Source of the DNA: Palsa-506 sp963836355 | GTDB taxonomy: Bacteria; Actinomycetota; Actinomycetes; Streptosporangiales; Streptosporangiaceae | Direction of reading: 5' to 3' | Length of the DNA stretch: 64,000 bases | Assembly: GCA_963836355.1 (NCBI GenBank) | Contig: CAWIJO010000001.1 | Location: 66,107 to 130,106, forward strand | Shown here: piece after piece, positions 27,659 to 35,696 of the stretch | Layout of the letters: every line of letters begins with the position of its first letter | Position numbering within the stretch: the first letter of the stretch is position 1 | Program-made: the position numbers and the translations under genes | Notes under the pieces: model-generated | Database searches by the model: none | Seen by the model: only the letters and a program-made list of their open reading frames with translations | Told to the model about the DNA's origin: nothing

Positions 27659-27923
27659 CCACAGCAGCATTTTTGCGGTCGCGATCCGACCGCTGCCTTG
27701 TGGCCCTTCCAGGAAGACCGTACGGCGCGATTCCAGGACATCGCGCGCCCTGCCGAACCCCGCTGGGTGCACGAAACGCTGCGCCAGCCAGCGCAGGTCG
27801 TCTGCGGCCTGCTTCCGGGGGGTCATGCCCTTGGAATCGGCCGATGAAATGACGTAGCTATATAGGTCGCCGCTGCCTGCGTGCACACTCCCGTACGTGC
27901 CGGACACATGAGGACTTACCGAG

Positions 27924-28652
27924 TTAGTCACGCTCGTCCTCTTCCGTATCCTGGCCACCGAAGCGGTGGCTGATTCCTTCGTGGTTGTCGCCCTTGATGT
28001 AGGTCGCGCCTGGGCCGGAGAAGTGCTGGGAGTCCTGGTAGATGTTGCCCTTCCCAGCGTGTACCTGACCGTGGTTTCCCTTGATGGCGCCGACATCGGC
28101 AGTGATGCCGTGGCTCTGCGCGGCTGTCCCATGGATGTCGCTCGCTGAATTATGCACGGTGGCCAAGGCCGACGATCGGGATGCCACCCGATCCGCCGCC
28201 TTGAGTGACGGCACCAAGGCGGCGAGTTCATCGCCGATACGCACGAGGTCGGCCTGGTTGTCGCGCATGTCCAGCCGCAGAGACTGCAGATCGGCGAGCC
28301 GTGTCAGCTCGACAGGCAGATCTGCGGCCTTCAGTCGGTCGGTCTTCCGGCCCTTGAGCACGGGAATGATTCTTATACCATAGGTGTACGCTTCCAGGAT
28401 CTCTCGGCGCACCCAATCGCTTTCGTCGCGCAACTGCGGGTATTGGGACCATTCCGCGCCTATAACGGCAACCAGGATGGCACTGTGGCGCACGGCGTCG
28501 AGAAGCGCTTCGGGGTAGGGACTACCAGGCGCGATGGACCTAGCGGCGCGGAAGATACGTTTCTTTCCGAAGCGCTCCGACAGCACCTTTTCGATCATGG
28601 CGGCGGCTTCGTCGCCGTCCCCGGTGCGATAGTTGATGAACACGTCATACAT
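27924..28652 (-). CDS. TIR-domain protein with a C-terminal glycine-rich motif tail
   Basis: The 242-residue protein opens with MYDVFINYRTGDGDEAAAMI, the TIR box 1, followed by RIFRAARSIAPGSPYPEAL, ILVAVIGAEWSQ and DWVRREILEAYTYGIRIIPV. E84 in WVRREI sits where TIR NADases carry their catalytic glutamate. After residue 150 the sequence changes to a low-complexity tail with GQVHAGKGNIY (195-205) and a weaker repeat near IKGDNHEGI. TIR proteins of this type cleave NAD+ or make signalling nucleotides during immunity. The stop overlaps the start of the P-loop gene, implying translational coupling. It is the only intact gene of its operon. The NADase role is inferred. Confidence 0.85.
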   Translation of the reverse strand: MYDVFINYRTGDGDEAAAMIEKVLSERFGKKRIFRAARSIAPGSPYPEALLDAVRHSAILVAVIGAEWSQYPQLRDESDWVRREILEAYTYGIRIIPVLKGRKTDRLKAADLPVELTRLADLQSLRLDMRDNQADLVRIGDELAALVPSLKAADRVASRSSALATVHNSASDIHGTAAQSHGITADVGAIKGNHGQVHAGKGNIYQDSQHFSGPGATYIKGDNHEGISHRFGGQDTEEDERD

Positions 28653-28667
28653 GACGCCGCCCCTTCT

Positions 28668-29967
28668 TTACGGGATCGTGGCCCGCAATGCGGTGCCCAG
28701 TCTTGGCGCGACATCGCGAACAGACGTGTTCCTTGGATGGCGAGACAGCGTCCACGCGAGTTTGCGAAGGTCCGTGGCAACGGTGGCCGAGTTGAGCGTG
28801 ATGGCGCTGTCGAGCAGTTCACCTGTGAGGCGACAAGCGTGGTCCACGTCGCCGGCCGTGGCGAGCGAGCGCTGGCGAACGCCGTAGCGGACCCGTGTAC
28901 GCAGAGCCTGCTGTGGCACCTGGCTCATCTGCCTGTCGATGACTTCGGCGGCGAGACGTGGCCGTCCCAGGTCATATAGGCACCAGCCCCTGACCATCTC
29001 GGCTGGGTCGGCCAGATTCGTGGTGCCAAGGATTGGCGCGTCCGAATCCGGCCCGTGGCGATCGAGCAGCGTTTGTGCATGGTCCAGGCTCCGCATGCAG
29101 GCGCCGTAGTCACCCGCGAGCGCATGGCCTGGCCTTCCCGTTGGGCGGCCAGACCGCGGACCCGCATCGGCATCTTTCTGGTCTGCGCTTGCTGGGCAAG
29201 TGCAATCGTCTGCGCGGCATCGTCGCGGTAGAGAGTGACAAGTGCGTGGCGCACAAGGCTATACATGGCGAGTTGGTGGTCGCCGCCCTCATTAGCGAGG
29301 TCGACCGCGCGCCGTGTCCACCACAAGGCAGCCTGCTCGTCTCCTGTCTCCGTACGAGCCAACCCACGTATTCCGCGTACCGGGACCGAAATATCAGCAG
29401 GCCTCGGCGCATGCGGGATGCGGCGCCCACGGCCAACTCCTGAAGCGCGTGGTCTGCGCGATCAGGACCGGCAGCAAGAGCCCGGGGGCGGTAGCCTGGC
29501 CAAGTTGCCCATACTGATCGAATAGGGATCGAAAAATGCACAGAAACGTCGTATCTTCAACGTTCCAGCGATCCCCCAGGTCTACCGAGGCTCATACCCG
29601 AGATCGACGCGACACCGGCCGCCATCAGCTGCCGTCGGCTCACGGGCTGGAACCGACTCTGCCCCCCCTCACACAACTGCATCAGCCACACCTCTGCCCT
29701 GTCACCATCTACTGCGACCGTGACTCCTGGTCCAGGAGGCTTCTCCCTGACCAGGGTGACGAGCGCCCCCCCGGCGTCAAGTGCGGCGTCACAGAGGCGG
29801 ACCAGTTCGCGGCTTGGCATTTTGATGCCTCGTTCGACCTTGCTCAGCTGTCCCTTGCTGTAATAAACACGCCGTGCCAGGCACGTGAGAGTCAGGCCGG
29901 CGGCGAGACGCCTTCTTCGAAGTTCTTCTCCGAACCGGCTGGGCTGCTGGACCACATGAACCTCCAT
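28668..29967 (-). pseudogene. XRE-family regulator with TPR-like C-terminus (frameshifted)
   Basis: ATG 29967 after GGACGGAGAG begins MEVHVVQQPSRFGEELRRRR, then the XRE helix-turn-helix LTCLARRVYYSKGQLSKVER (residues about 25-50) and a linker VSRRQLMAAGVASISGMSL. Later pieces in other frames (HALQELAVGAASRMRRGLLI, EQAALWWTRRAVDLANEGGD, MRSLDHAQTLLDRHGPDSDA, VRDVAPRLGTALRATIP) form the usual tetratricopeptide-like repeats of large actinobacterial XRE regulators. At least three frame changes lie between 29540 and 29100. It stops 16 bases before the TIR gene and would be its first operon gene, probably the sensor or regulator. Confidence 0.6.
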
Positions 29968-30578
29968 CACTCTCCGTCCGAACAGCCGGGAATCACCATC
30001 TTTGAGACTCTGTACTGGACGGGGGCGGGCGGACAAGGTGCGTTCTGGGTTTCCCGTTTCCTCCTTTGAAGGCAACAGGAAATCATCGCGCTTGTCGACG
30101 GGCCGGGGGCAGCGTCAACGAGCCGCCTGGCCGTCCCGCCGCCGGATACGGGTCAGCAAGGAGGGACAGTCAGCGCGGGAGACAGCGACACGCCAACCTG
30201 CTGATCGGCCCGGTGGCCAGCCAGGGCTAGTCCGTACTCAAGGGAGTACTGACAATAACCTAGGTATCGATTTTATGTTTGAATATAGCTCATAGAGCAG
30301 CAAGATGCTCAGATTTCCAGGGTTTCCGGAGCAGTGGCACCTTGGCCACGCCTGGGAACACGACACGGTGGTTATTGACTGGCGGCCATGCAAACTGCCG
30401 GGCGCGAGTACAGCTCATCACGGCCCCATCGAGGTCAGATGCGGTACGCCCACTTGTTCTAGATCTGGCAGAGGCCATTCATGAGATGGTCGGGCTCCTG
30501 GGTCACCATCGGCCTGTGTCACCAGAGGACACGCCGGACTGGAGGAGAGGCTCCCGACAGGTTTCTCGTCTCCGTCCC
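29968..30578. other. Intergenic stretch between the TIR operon and the excisionase gene
   Basis: The operon promoter should lie at 29970-30200. A plus-strand frame at 30279-30584 contains VRPLVLDLAEAIHEMVGLLG, which looks protein-like but has no start context. Sequence around 30236-30300 (AGTACTGACAATAACCTAGG ... TTTGAATATAGCTCATAG) is AT-rich. No integrase gene is visible here although one is usual next to xis. Confidence 0.35.
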
Positions 30579-30776
30579 TCATGAAGCGTTTCTGCTGAGG
30601 AAGGCTTCCAGGTGCTGGCGGGTGATGATGCGCCTGCGGCCGATCTTGAGGTAGGCGAGCCTTCCGGTTCGCATCTGGTCGTAGAGCAGGTCCCGCGAGA
30701 GCCCGGTGATGGCTGCGGCTTCATCTACCGAGTAGGCAAGTCGTTCCACCGGCCGGTCGCCGGTGATGTCGGTCAT
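30579..30776 (-). CDS. xis: Excisionase-like helix-turn-helix protein
   Basis: The 65-residue protein has the MerR-like/excisionase fold: LAYSVDEAAAITGLSRDLLY, RTGRLAYLKIGRRRIITRQH, LEAFLSRN. Such proteins bind attachment-site DNA and direct excision by a tyrosine integrase. It lies at the end of a minus-strand plasmid/AICE gene block, the normal place for xis, but the integrase normally following it is absent. The gene is complete. Whether it still has a partner is doubtful; the recombinase at 38139 belongs to a different inserted element. Confidence 0.8.
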   Translation of the reverse strand: MTDITGDRPVERLAYSVDEAAAITGLSRDLLYDQMRTGRLAYLKIGRRRIITRQHLEAFLSRNAS

Positions 30777-30788
30777 CTGTTCCTCCCC

Positions 30789-31574
30789 TCAGCCCGCCTC
30801 GGGCTCGTAGTCCGCGGTGGGATCTGGTCGCGGGGCGCGCGGGCCGCCGGCGGGTCCTCGTGCTCGTGCTGCGGGTCCGGCGCAGCACGGCGAGCGCTGG
30901 GCTGGGCGGGCTCGTAGCTGCCGCTCGCCCCGATGACAGGGCAGAGGGCTGATCCGTCGGTGTGCGACCACTCCGGGCGGTCCAGTCCGTGCGCTTCCCA
31001 CGGCACGCGGTCCGTGGCCGGGTGGTTGACGGCGGGCTCTTCGCATTCCGGGCATTGCATCTGCGGTGCCCTGCCGCCGGGCTCCTCGCCCGGGCGGCCG
31101 GCGAGCTCCGCGCCGGGTTCGGCAACGGTGCCAGGGCGCGTTTCCGGGTTGGCCACGCTGCCTGTATCCGGCTGCGGGCCGCGCGGCCTCGGCGGGATGC
31201 TCGACGCCGGTGATCTGGCTGAAGGGCGTGGGGTCCCAGTGCATGTCACGCTCGACGATCACGGGCAGTCCCTGGGGCGTGCGCCCGCGTACTTGCTCCA
31301 GTTCGTCCAGGTCGAGGTAGCCCCATTCCTGTCCTTCGGGGTGGCTGGCGAGCCGGGCGTATCCGAAGGCCATCCACCGGCTGGGTTCCCCTTCCTCGCC
31401 GGGTTCTTGCCACATCTCGGCGATGTAGTAGTCGGCGCCGCCGCTGAAGTAGTGCGCGATGATCGTCTTGTCCTCGGCCGCGATGTTCTCCGTCGCGTAG
31501 GCGCCGGGGGCCTTGTCGAGCACTTTCCTGGGCGGCAGGAAGGCGTGGCCGCGCAGGCGCCGCTGCGTGTCCAT
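30789..31574 (-). CDS. DUF2958-like protein, probably joined by frameshift to a zinc-ribbon tail
   Basis: Residues 1 to about 120 (FLPPRKVLDKAPGAYATENI, AAEDKTIIAHYFSGGADYYI, EWGYLDLDELEQVRGRTPQG) match DUF2958 proteins of plasmids and ICEs. The remaining 140 residues of this frame are arginine-rich and look out of register, while the overlapping frame encodes MQCPECEEPAVNHPATDRVP and WEAHGLDRPEWSHTDGSALC, a protein-like cysteine/histidine segment that ends at 30773. I infer a one-base shift near 31190, giving a DUF2958 plus zinc-ribbon protein. Role unknown. Confidence 0.55.
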   Translation of the reverse strand: MDTQRRLRGHAFLPPRKVLDKAPGAYATENIAAEDKTIIAHYFSGGADYYIAEMWQEPGEEGEPSRWMAFGYARLASHPEGQEWGYLDLDELEQVRGRTPQGLPVIVERDMHWDPTPFSQITGVEHPAEAARPAAGYRQRGQPGNAPWHRCRTRRGARRPPGRGARRQGTADAMPGMRRARRQPPGHGPRAVGSARTGPPGVVAHRRISPLPCHRGERQLRARPAQRSPCCAGPAARARGPAGGPRAPRPDPTADYEPEAG

Positions 31575-31631
31575 CAGCCCGGCCCCTGGCCGGCGTGCTC
31601 CGCGGGCAGCGCCGGGGTTCCCGGGTGGCGG

Positions 31632-31856
31632 TCATTCGGCTTCCCGGTCTTCCAGTTCCGGCTGGGCGGCCTCGCGGTGCTGCTTTCTCCCGGCCTGGCG
31701 CTTCTGCTTTTTCTCCGCCTGGATGCTCTCGGCCAGGGCGGCGGCGTTGCGCCGGGCCCGCTCGCGCATCTCCTGGGAGACCCAGAGCTCGATCACGTAC
31801 TCGGGCGGCCTGGTTCCGGGCTCAGGATCGGCGATCCGGTCTTGCCACCTTTTCAT
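31632..31856 (-). CDS. Small hypothetical protein of the replication/transfer block
   Basis: A 74-residue charged protein (MKRWQDRIADPEPGTRPPEY, VIELWVSQEMRERARRNAAA, then a Lys/Arg/Gln-rich tail). The start at 31856 follows AAAGGA at nine bases; another ATG at 31865 is possible. Predicted helical. Unknown function; it travels with plasmid genes on both sides. Confidence 0.5.
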   Translation of the reverse strand: MKRWQDRIADPEPGTRPPEYVIELWVSQEMRERARRNAAALAESIQAEKKQKRQAGRKQHREAAQPELEDREAE

Positions 31857-31884
31857 CGCGGTCATTCCTTTCGCGCGCCGGCGG

Positions 31885-32098
31885 TCATTGGCCGGCTTCC
31901 ATGTCGGGGTCGCAGTGCCAGACGTGGCAGCCGGCGCCGGGGCACGGCAGGTCGGTGCTGGCGGTTTCCGGCCGAGCTTCTGCGGTCTGGGATTCGGCAG
32001 GCTCGCTGCCTGCGGGCAGGCCGGCCCGTACATGCCGACCCGGATCACCGCGCTGCTTGCCCTGCCGCGTGCTGGTCCTTATCGCGTCGCCATCTCAT
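31885..32098 (-). pseudogene. Small cysteine/histidine-rich protein, frameshifted
   Basis: ATG 32098 has a strong AAAGGAG site (MRWRRDKDQHAAGQAAR) but stops after 17 codons. A second frame carries SEPAESQTAEARPETASTDL and PCPGAGCHVWHCDPDMEAGQ and ends at 31885. The CPGAGCHVWHC cluster suggests a zinc site. One frame change is needed to join them. The reading is tentative. Confidence 0.35.
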
Positions 32099-32198
32099 TG
32101 CTGATCTCCTTTGTCATTGCAGGGGGTGCGTGAGGCCGCAGGCAGGTAATCGACGCGAGCGCTGCCTGGTCGCTGGTGTGCGCGTCGCGCGTGGCCGG

Positions 32199-32720
32199 TC
32201 ATTGCCCGGCCTCTTTTTCCGGCGCTGCCTGGGGCTGAGTGCGCCTGCCGGGCGGATCCGCGGCGGGTTGCGAGGATGGCTTGTCCGGGCTGGCGTCGAT
32301 GGCGTGCTGGAGCCGGGTGGCGAGGCTTTCGTAGCCGCGGGCCGTATCCAGGCGGTGCTGGCAGGTTCCGCAGGACTGGTCCGCGCAGTCCGCGCAGCCC
32401 GCCGCCCGGTCGCGCTTGTAGTCGGAGGCCTCATCGAGCGCGGACAGAATGGTGAGCATCCCGGCGGAGGCGATCGCCTCCGCGTTCTTGGCTGACGCCG
32501 GGCCGGCTTGCGCCGGGCCGGCGTGGCGCGGTTCGGGCATCTGCGCGAGGTACGCGCCGGCAGGTGCTTCCTGGGTGCCCTCATAGATGCGGGCCAGGTC
32601 ACCGACGAGGCCGACGGCGCGGCCAGTGTGGCGGTCGTCGCCACGGCGGTAGCCGTGTTTTTCCAGCACGTCCAGGACGTCGATGATCAGGCCCCAGGTC
32701 TGCCGGTCATCGCCGTTCAT
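32199..32720 (-). CDS. Hypothetical plasmid-type protein
   Basis: The 173-residue protein begins MNGDDRQTWGLIIDVLDVLE; its ATG overlaps the stop of the preceding gene (ATGA), which fixes the start. The middle has CADCADQSCGTCQHR, a possible zinc cluster, and the C-terminus is proline/lysine-rich. Proteins with this layout occur in actinomycete conjugative plasmids, but I cannot name the family or role. Confidence 0.6.
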   Translation of the reverse strand: MNGDDRQTWGLIIDVLDVLEKHGYRRGDDRHTGRAVGLVGDLARIYEGTQEAPAGAYLAQMPEPRHAGPAQAGPASAKNAEAIASAGMLTILSALDEASDYKRDRAAGCADCADQSCGTCQHRLDTARGYESLATRLQHAIDASPDKPSSQPAADPPGRRTQPQAAPEKEAGQ

Positions 32721-33196
32721 GCACCCAGCTCCGTCACTTCCCGGGCCGCCGGGTGGATGTCGGCGGCGATGCTGGTTCCGCGGGCGGGATGCCATCCGTA
32801 GGCGGACCGGTATCCGGGCGTGTCGAGTTCGTCGTCATCCAGTCCTGCGCCGGCGCACCAGTTCCCGCGGATGGCCCGCCGCCGGGCAGCGCTGGTCGCG
32901 GCGCGTTCGGCGCGGGTGCGCTCGGGTGCGCGCTTGTCCCACCAGACGTCGTAGACCGCCGCGACCGCGTCGCGCAGCTGCGGGCTGACGGATTTCGCGT
33001 CTCCGCGGGCGAGCCGCTGGATGGCCTGCTCGCTGACTCCGGCCGCGCGGGCGATGCGGGCCGAGCCGTGACCCATCACGGCCAGCGCGCGCAGCCGCAG
33101 CCGGGTACCGCCCGCATCCACACGCGGCCGCCGACGGTCGTAGGTGACGGCCAGCAGCGCTGTGCTGTTTCTTCTGCTTCCAGGTCTGGCTGGCAT
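32717..33196 (-). CDS. Helix-turn-helix protein of the replication/transfer block
   Basis: A 159-residue protein with a DNA-binding segment near residues 38-65 (AVMGHGSARIARAAGVSEQA, IQRLARGD) that resembles Cro/CI-type helix-turn-helix proteins, and an acidic C-terminus (DDDELDTPGYRSAYGW). It begins one base after the prim-pol gene ends and overlaps the next gene by four bases, so the block is an operon. Likely a regulator or replication accessory. Confidence 0.6.
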   Translation of the reverse strand: MPARPGSRRNSTALLAVTYDRRRPRVDAGGTRLRLRALAVMGHGSARIARAAGVSEQAIQRLARGDAKSVSPQLRDAVAAVYDVWWDKRAPERTRAERAATSAARRRAIRGNWCAGAGLDDDELDTPGYRSAYGWHPARGTSIAADIHPAAREVTELGA

Positions 33197-33197
33197 G

Positions 33198-34037
33198 TCA
33201 GGTCACCGCCTCGGGCTCGGGTTCGTGCTGGGGTTCGGTGTGGTGCTGTTGGGGCTGCTGGTGCCTGGCGCTGCGCCGCGCGGAGGCGATGGTCCGCCGG
33301 ATCTCGTCCTCGGGTAGCCCGGCGGTCCCGGCTGCCTCGGCGAGAGTGTCGAGTGCTCCGGGTTGCGTGGTTTCGGCGGCGCGGCAGGCGGCCCAGAACA
33401 GGCCGGCGTTCCGGTTGCCTTCGGGCAGTTGGGCGACCCAGGCGGCCAGCCGGGCGGTACTGGCGTGCCCAGGCGGTCGCTCGGCTGGCGGCTTTCGCTG
33501 AGGCGGGTTCAGCAGGGCGACGGCGGCGGCCCAGTCCAGCCGCCCGCCCGCCGACAGGCGCTCCTGCTGACGGCGGATCAGCCGGTAGGGCATGCCGCCG
33601 ACGCTGGATGGCGGGGCCAGGACGTACCCGCCGGATGCCTTGAAGTCCAGGTGGCAGCCGGTCAGCCGCCCGCTGGCTTGTGCCGTTCCGGTGTAGTAGG
33701 CGTGCAGGCCGCCGCTGGGTGTCTGCACGATGGCCAGGGAGCCTTCGAGGAGGCCTGCTCGCTGGAGCCTCCGGCAGGCCGGGTATCCGCTGCCGTCTGG
33801 CCGGATGTCCACGTCGAGCACGTCAGGCCCGGGGCTGCCGGTAACAATGGCCACGTTCCGGCCGGGCTCCGCGGTCCACCAGGCGGTGATCTGCCCGGGG
33901 TCGGTGGTGGCGTCCTTGAAGCCGTGCGGGGTGTCGGGTTCCTTGCGGCCTGGCCGGCAGGGGAACACCGGCCAGCCGTGCCGGGCGTAGGCCAGCGCCC
34001 GTGCCAGCGCGGTCTGGCCGGCTGGGCTGCCGGTCAT
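33198..34037 (-). CDS. Bifunctional DNA primase/polymerase (prim-pol)
   Basis: The 279-residue protein carries the prim-pol N-terminal domain: ALAYARHGWPVFPCRPGRKE, then WWTAEPGRNVAIVTGSPGPD, the catalytic pair D75/D77 in VLDVDIRPDG, and TPSGGLHAYYTG with the conserved histidine. This domain initiates replication of actinomycete integrative elements and plasmids. A C-terminal helical region (AWVAQLPEGNRNAGLFWAAC) is the usual prim-pol-associated segment. No separate helicase such as RepSA or a DnaB-like gene follows in this operon. The ATG overlaps the preceding stop (ATGA). Confidence 0.85.
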   Translation of the reverse strand: MTGSPAGQTALARALAYARHGWPVFPCRPGRKEPDTPHGFKDATTDPGQITAWWTAEPGRNVAIVTGSPGPDVLDVDIRPDGSGYPACRRLQRAGLLEGSLAIVQTPSGGLHAYYTGTAQASGRLTGCHLDFKASGGYVLAPPSSVGGMPYRLIRRQQERLSAGGRLDWAAAVALLNPPQRKPPAERPPGHASTARLAAWVAQLPEGNRNAGLFWAACRAAETTQPGALDTLAEAAGTAGLPEDEIRRTIASARRSARHQQPQQHHTEPQHEPEPEAVT

Positions 34038-34665
34038 GGCAGGCTCCGGGCCGCGCCGTTACCCGTCCGGCGCGGGGCCATGTGGCCGCAGCGGGTGGTC
34101 TCGGTCATCAGCTGCTCGGCGATGGCGGGCACGATCCGCGCCTGGTATTCGGCCTGGGCGGAGACGACGGCGGGGCTGCGGACGGGCTGGAGGTAGAGCA
34201 CGGACCACAGTTCGGCGAGCACGTCCAGGCCGTACAGGCACAGCGGGTGCTGCTCCCAGCACGAGCCCGAAGGTGGCGGCCAGCTGGCCGTAGCCGGGCC
34301 GGTAGACCTGCTCGACCCAGGCCCGCACCTTGTCCAGGGCCTTCTGGCGGTCCTCGCCCGCCAGCTTCCACCACCTCGGCGCCGGGGACGGCTGATAACG
34401 CGACGGCATCGGCGTCGCCGTCAGGGAGGACTCCGCCGGCCGGGGCGGCCAGGGCGGTGACCTGCCCGTAGAGGCTTTCCAGCCGGGCCAGGATCGCGGC
34501 CTGGTCCTGGAGGGTCCCGCCGAGCCCGGACACGAGCGCCGCGAGGTCGCTGAGACGCTCGCCCGTTGCCCGGAAGTGCCCGGCCTCGCGCTCATCCAGG
34601 ACGGCGAGCCGTTCGGCGTGCCCGGCGAGCTGCAGCAGCGCGGCGGTCATGGCGTCGTCGGTCAT
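34034..34665 (-). pseudogene. Hypothetical transfer-block protein, frameshifted
   Basis: The start (MTDDAMTAALLQLAGHAERL) and a coiled-coil-like stretch (GHFRATGERLSDLAALVSGL, DQAAILARLESLYGQVTALA) are in one frame. The middle (WWKLAGEDRQKALDKVRAWV, EQVYRPGYGQLAATF) is in a second, and the end (LYGLDVLAELWSVLYLQPVR, ARIVPAIAEQLMTETTRCGH) in a third. The whole would be about 210 residues. It ends in ATGA overlap with prim-pol. Family unknown, but this order (coupling protein, this gene, prim-pol) is familiar from actinobacterial elements. Confidence 0.5.
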
Positions 34666-34666
34666 G

Positions 34667-35632
34667 TCAGGTCCACGGGAAGGTGGTGCCGGGCGGGAAC
34701 GGGTCAGGCGGCAGCTCGTCACCGATCCCCGGCGCGACCGGCCGGGGCAGCCCGGCCCGCCCGGGCGGGGGCGCGGACGCTCGGGTGAGGGTGGTGATGG
34801 CGCGGCCGCGGCGGCGGGCCCGACTTGTAGGCGGGGTCGTTCCAGGCGCGGGGCAGCCGGGCGATCACCGGCGAGCAGCCGCCGCGGATCACTAACGCGA
34901 ACCCGGGCGGCAGCTGGCGGATCATGTCCGCGGTGGCCACGTCATGCCGGGAATGATGGTCCTGCCCGCGTTCCTTGAACGCCGCCTGGCCGCACAGCTT
35001 GCTCGCGGCGTCCAGGGTGGTGGTGTCGGTGATGCCGGGCAGGAACACCTTCACCGACGAGGTGTCCAGCACGACCTGCTTGCCCTGCTCGCCCCACCGG
35101 CCGGCCAGCTGCGCCTCGCCGTGCGCCACCGCGCACACCTGGATCCCCTTCCCGCCCGAGTCGCTGAGCCAGACCGGGAGGGGTACCGGGCAGATTTGCG
35201 TGACCTCGTCCAGGCCCATCAGAAGCGGCGGATCCAGCCGCTGCGCCCGCCGATGCCTGCCCGAGCTGCGCGGCGGTGGTAGTGGATCTCCGACGCCATC
35301 GCGGCGAACAGCGGCGCGACCGGCGCTTCCTCGTGCGCGGAGTCGGCGATCATGTACAGCGTGCCCCGCCCCCTTAGGAACGCCTCGATGTCGAAGCCGC
35401 CGGGGCCGGGCAGGACGCAGGCGGCGAGCACCGGGTCGGCCATGAACGACAGCGCCCGCGACATCACCATCCGCACCGTCGAAGCGGTCTTCTGCGCCTC
35501 GCCCCGCAGCTCGGCCAGCGTCATCGCCCACTGCTCCGCCCCGGCCGCCGGCGAGGATCTGCTCGGGGGCATCCGGGTCGTGGCCCAGCACCCACCCGGC
35601 GACGGCCCGCATGTCCAGGCCTGCCAATCTGG
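34667..35632 (-). pseudogene. Type IV coupling protein (VirD4/TraG-like), C-terminal half
   Basis: Across three frames the piece reads LAGLDMRAVAGWVLGHDPDA, AEQWAMTLAELRGEAQKTAS, FDIEAFLRGRGTLYMIADSA, LLMGLDEVTQICPVPLPVWL (Walker B, with LDE), DSGGKGIQVCAVAHGEAQLA, and a tail LPRPVAPGIGDELPPDPFPP ending at 34667. This is the C-terminal ATPase half of conjugation coupling proteins. The N-terminal half is 3.8 kb away (39450-40121), separated by a mobile element; the two would join within YFHAAA-LAGLDM. Frame changes near 35575, 35260 and 34790 add to the damage. Confidence 0.7.
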
Positions 35633-35696
35633 TAGTGAGCGGTTTACCAGCTGTGCTGAATGGTCGTTCCGTGGTCCGGGCGGGAGTGGGTATTCG

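Larger units (their letters stand above)
23851..27931 (-). pseudogene. P-loop signalling protein of the TIR operon, split by an IS4-family insertion
   Basis: The GTG start at 27931 overlaps the TIR stop by eight bases. The N-terminus has the motif GSVHAGSGDLY (residues 14-24), shared with the TIR protein, then a P-loop at 76-82 (GPQGSGR, with Arg where Lys is usual). After LLWEL the IS4-type element intervenes; removing it and one copy of the 12-bp target repeat restores LLWELSPDAENLHELLPQE in frame. Later pieces follow in shifted frames: AWRGQETEVAALM, ALLLATAMLHGAHADSVHHA, VSLVVQCTAKHTPGGIKTAA, LAARWLDRAAEDGLHRDALL and LQKINAAQGVEFA. The uninterrupted protein would be about 630 residues. 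It is likely a STAND-like switch, by inference from layout. Confidence 0.6.

Noticed and set aside
27924..28652. Assignment of the TIR gene to Thoeris
   Set aside because: No ThsA-like (SIR2/SLOG) gene is adjacent, and the partners are of other types.
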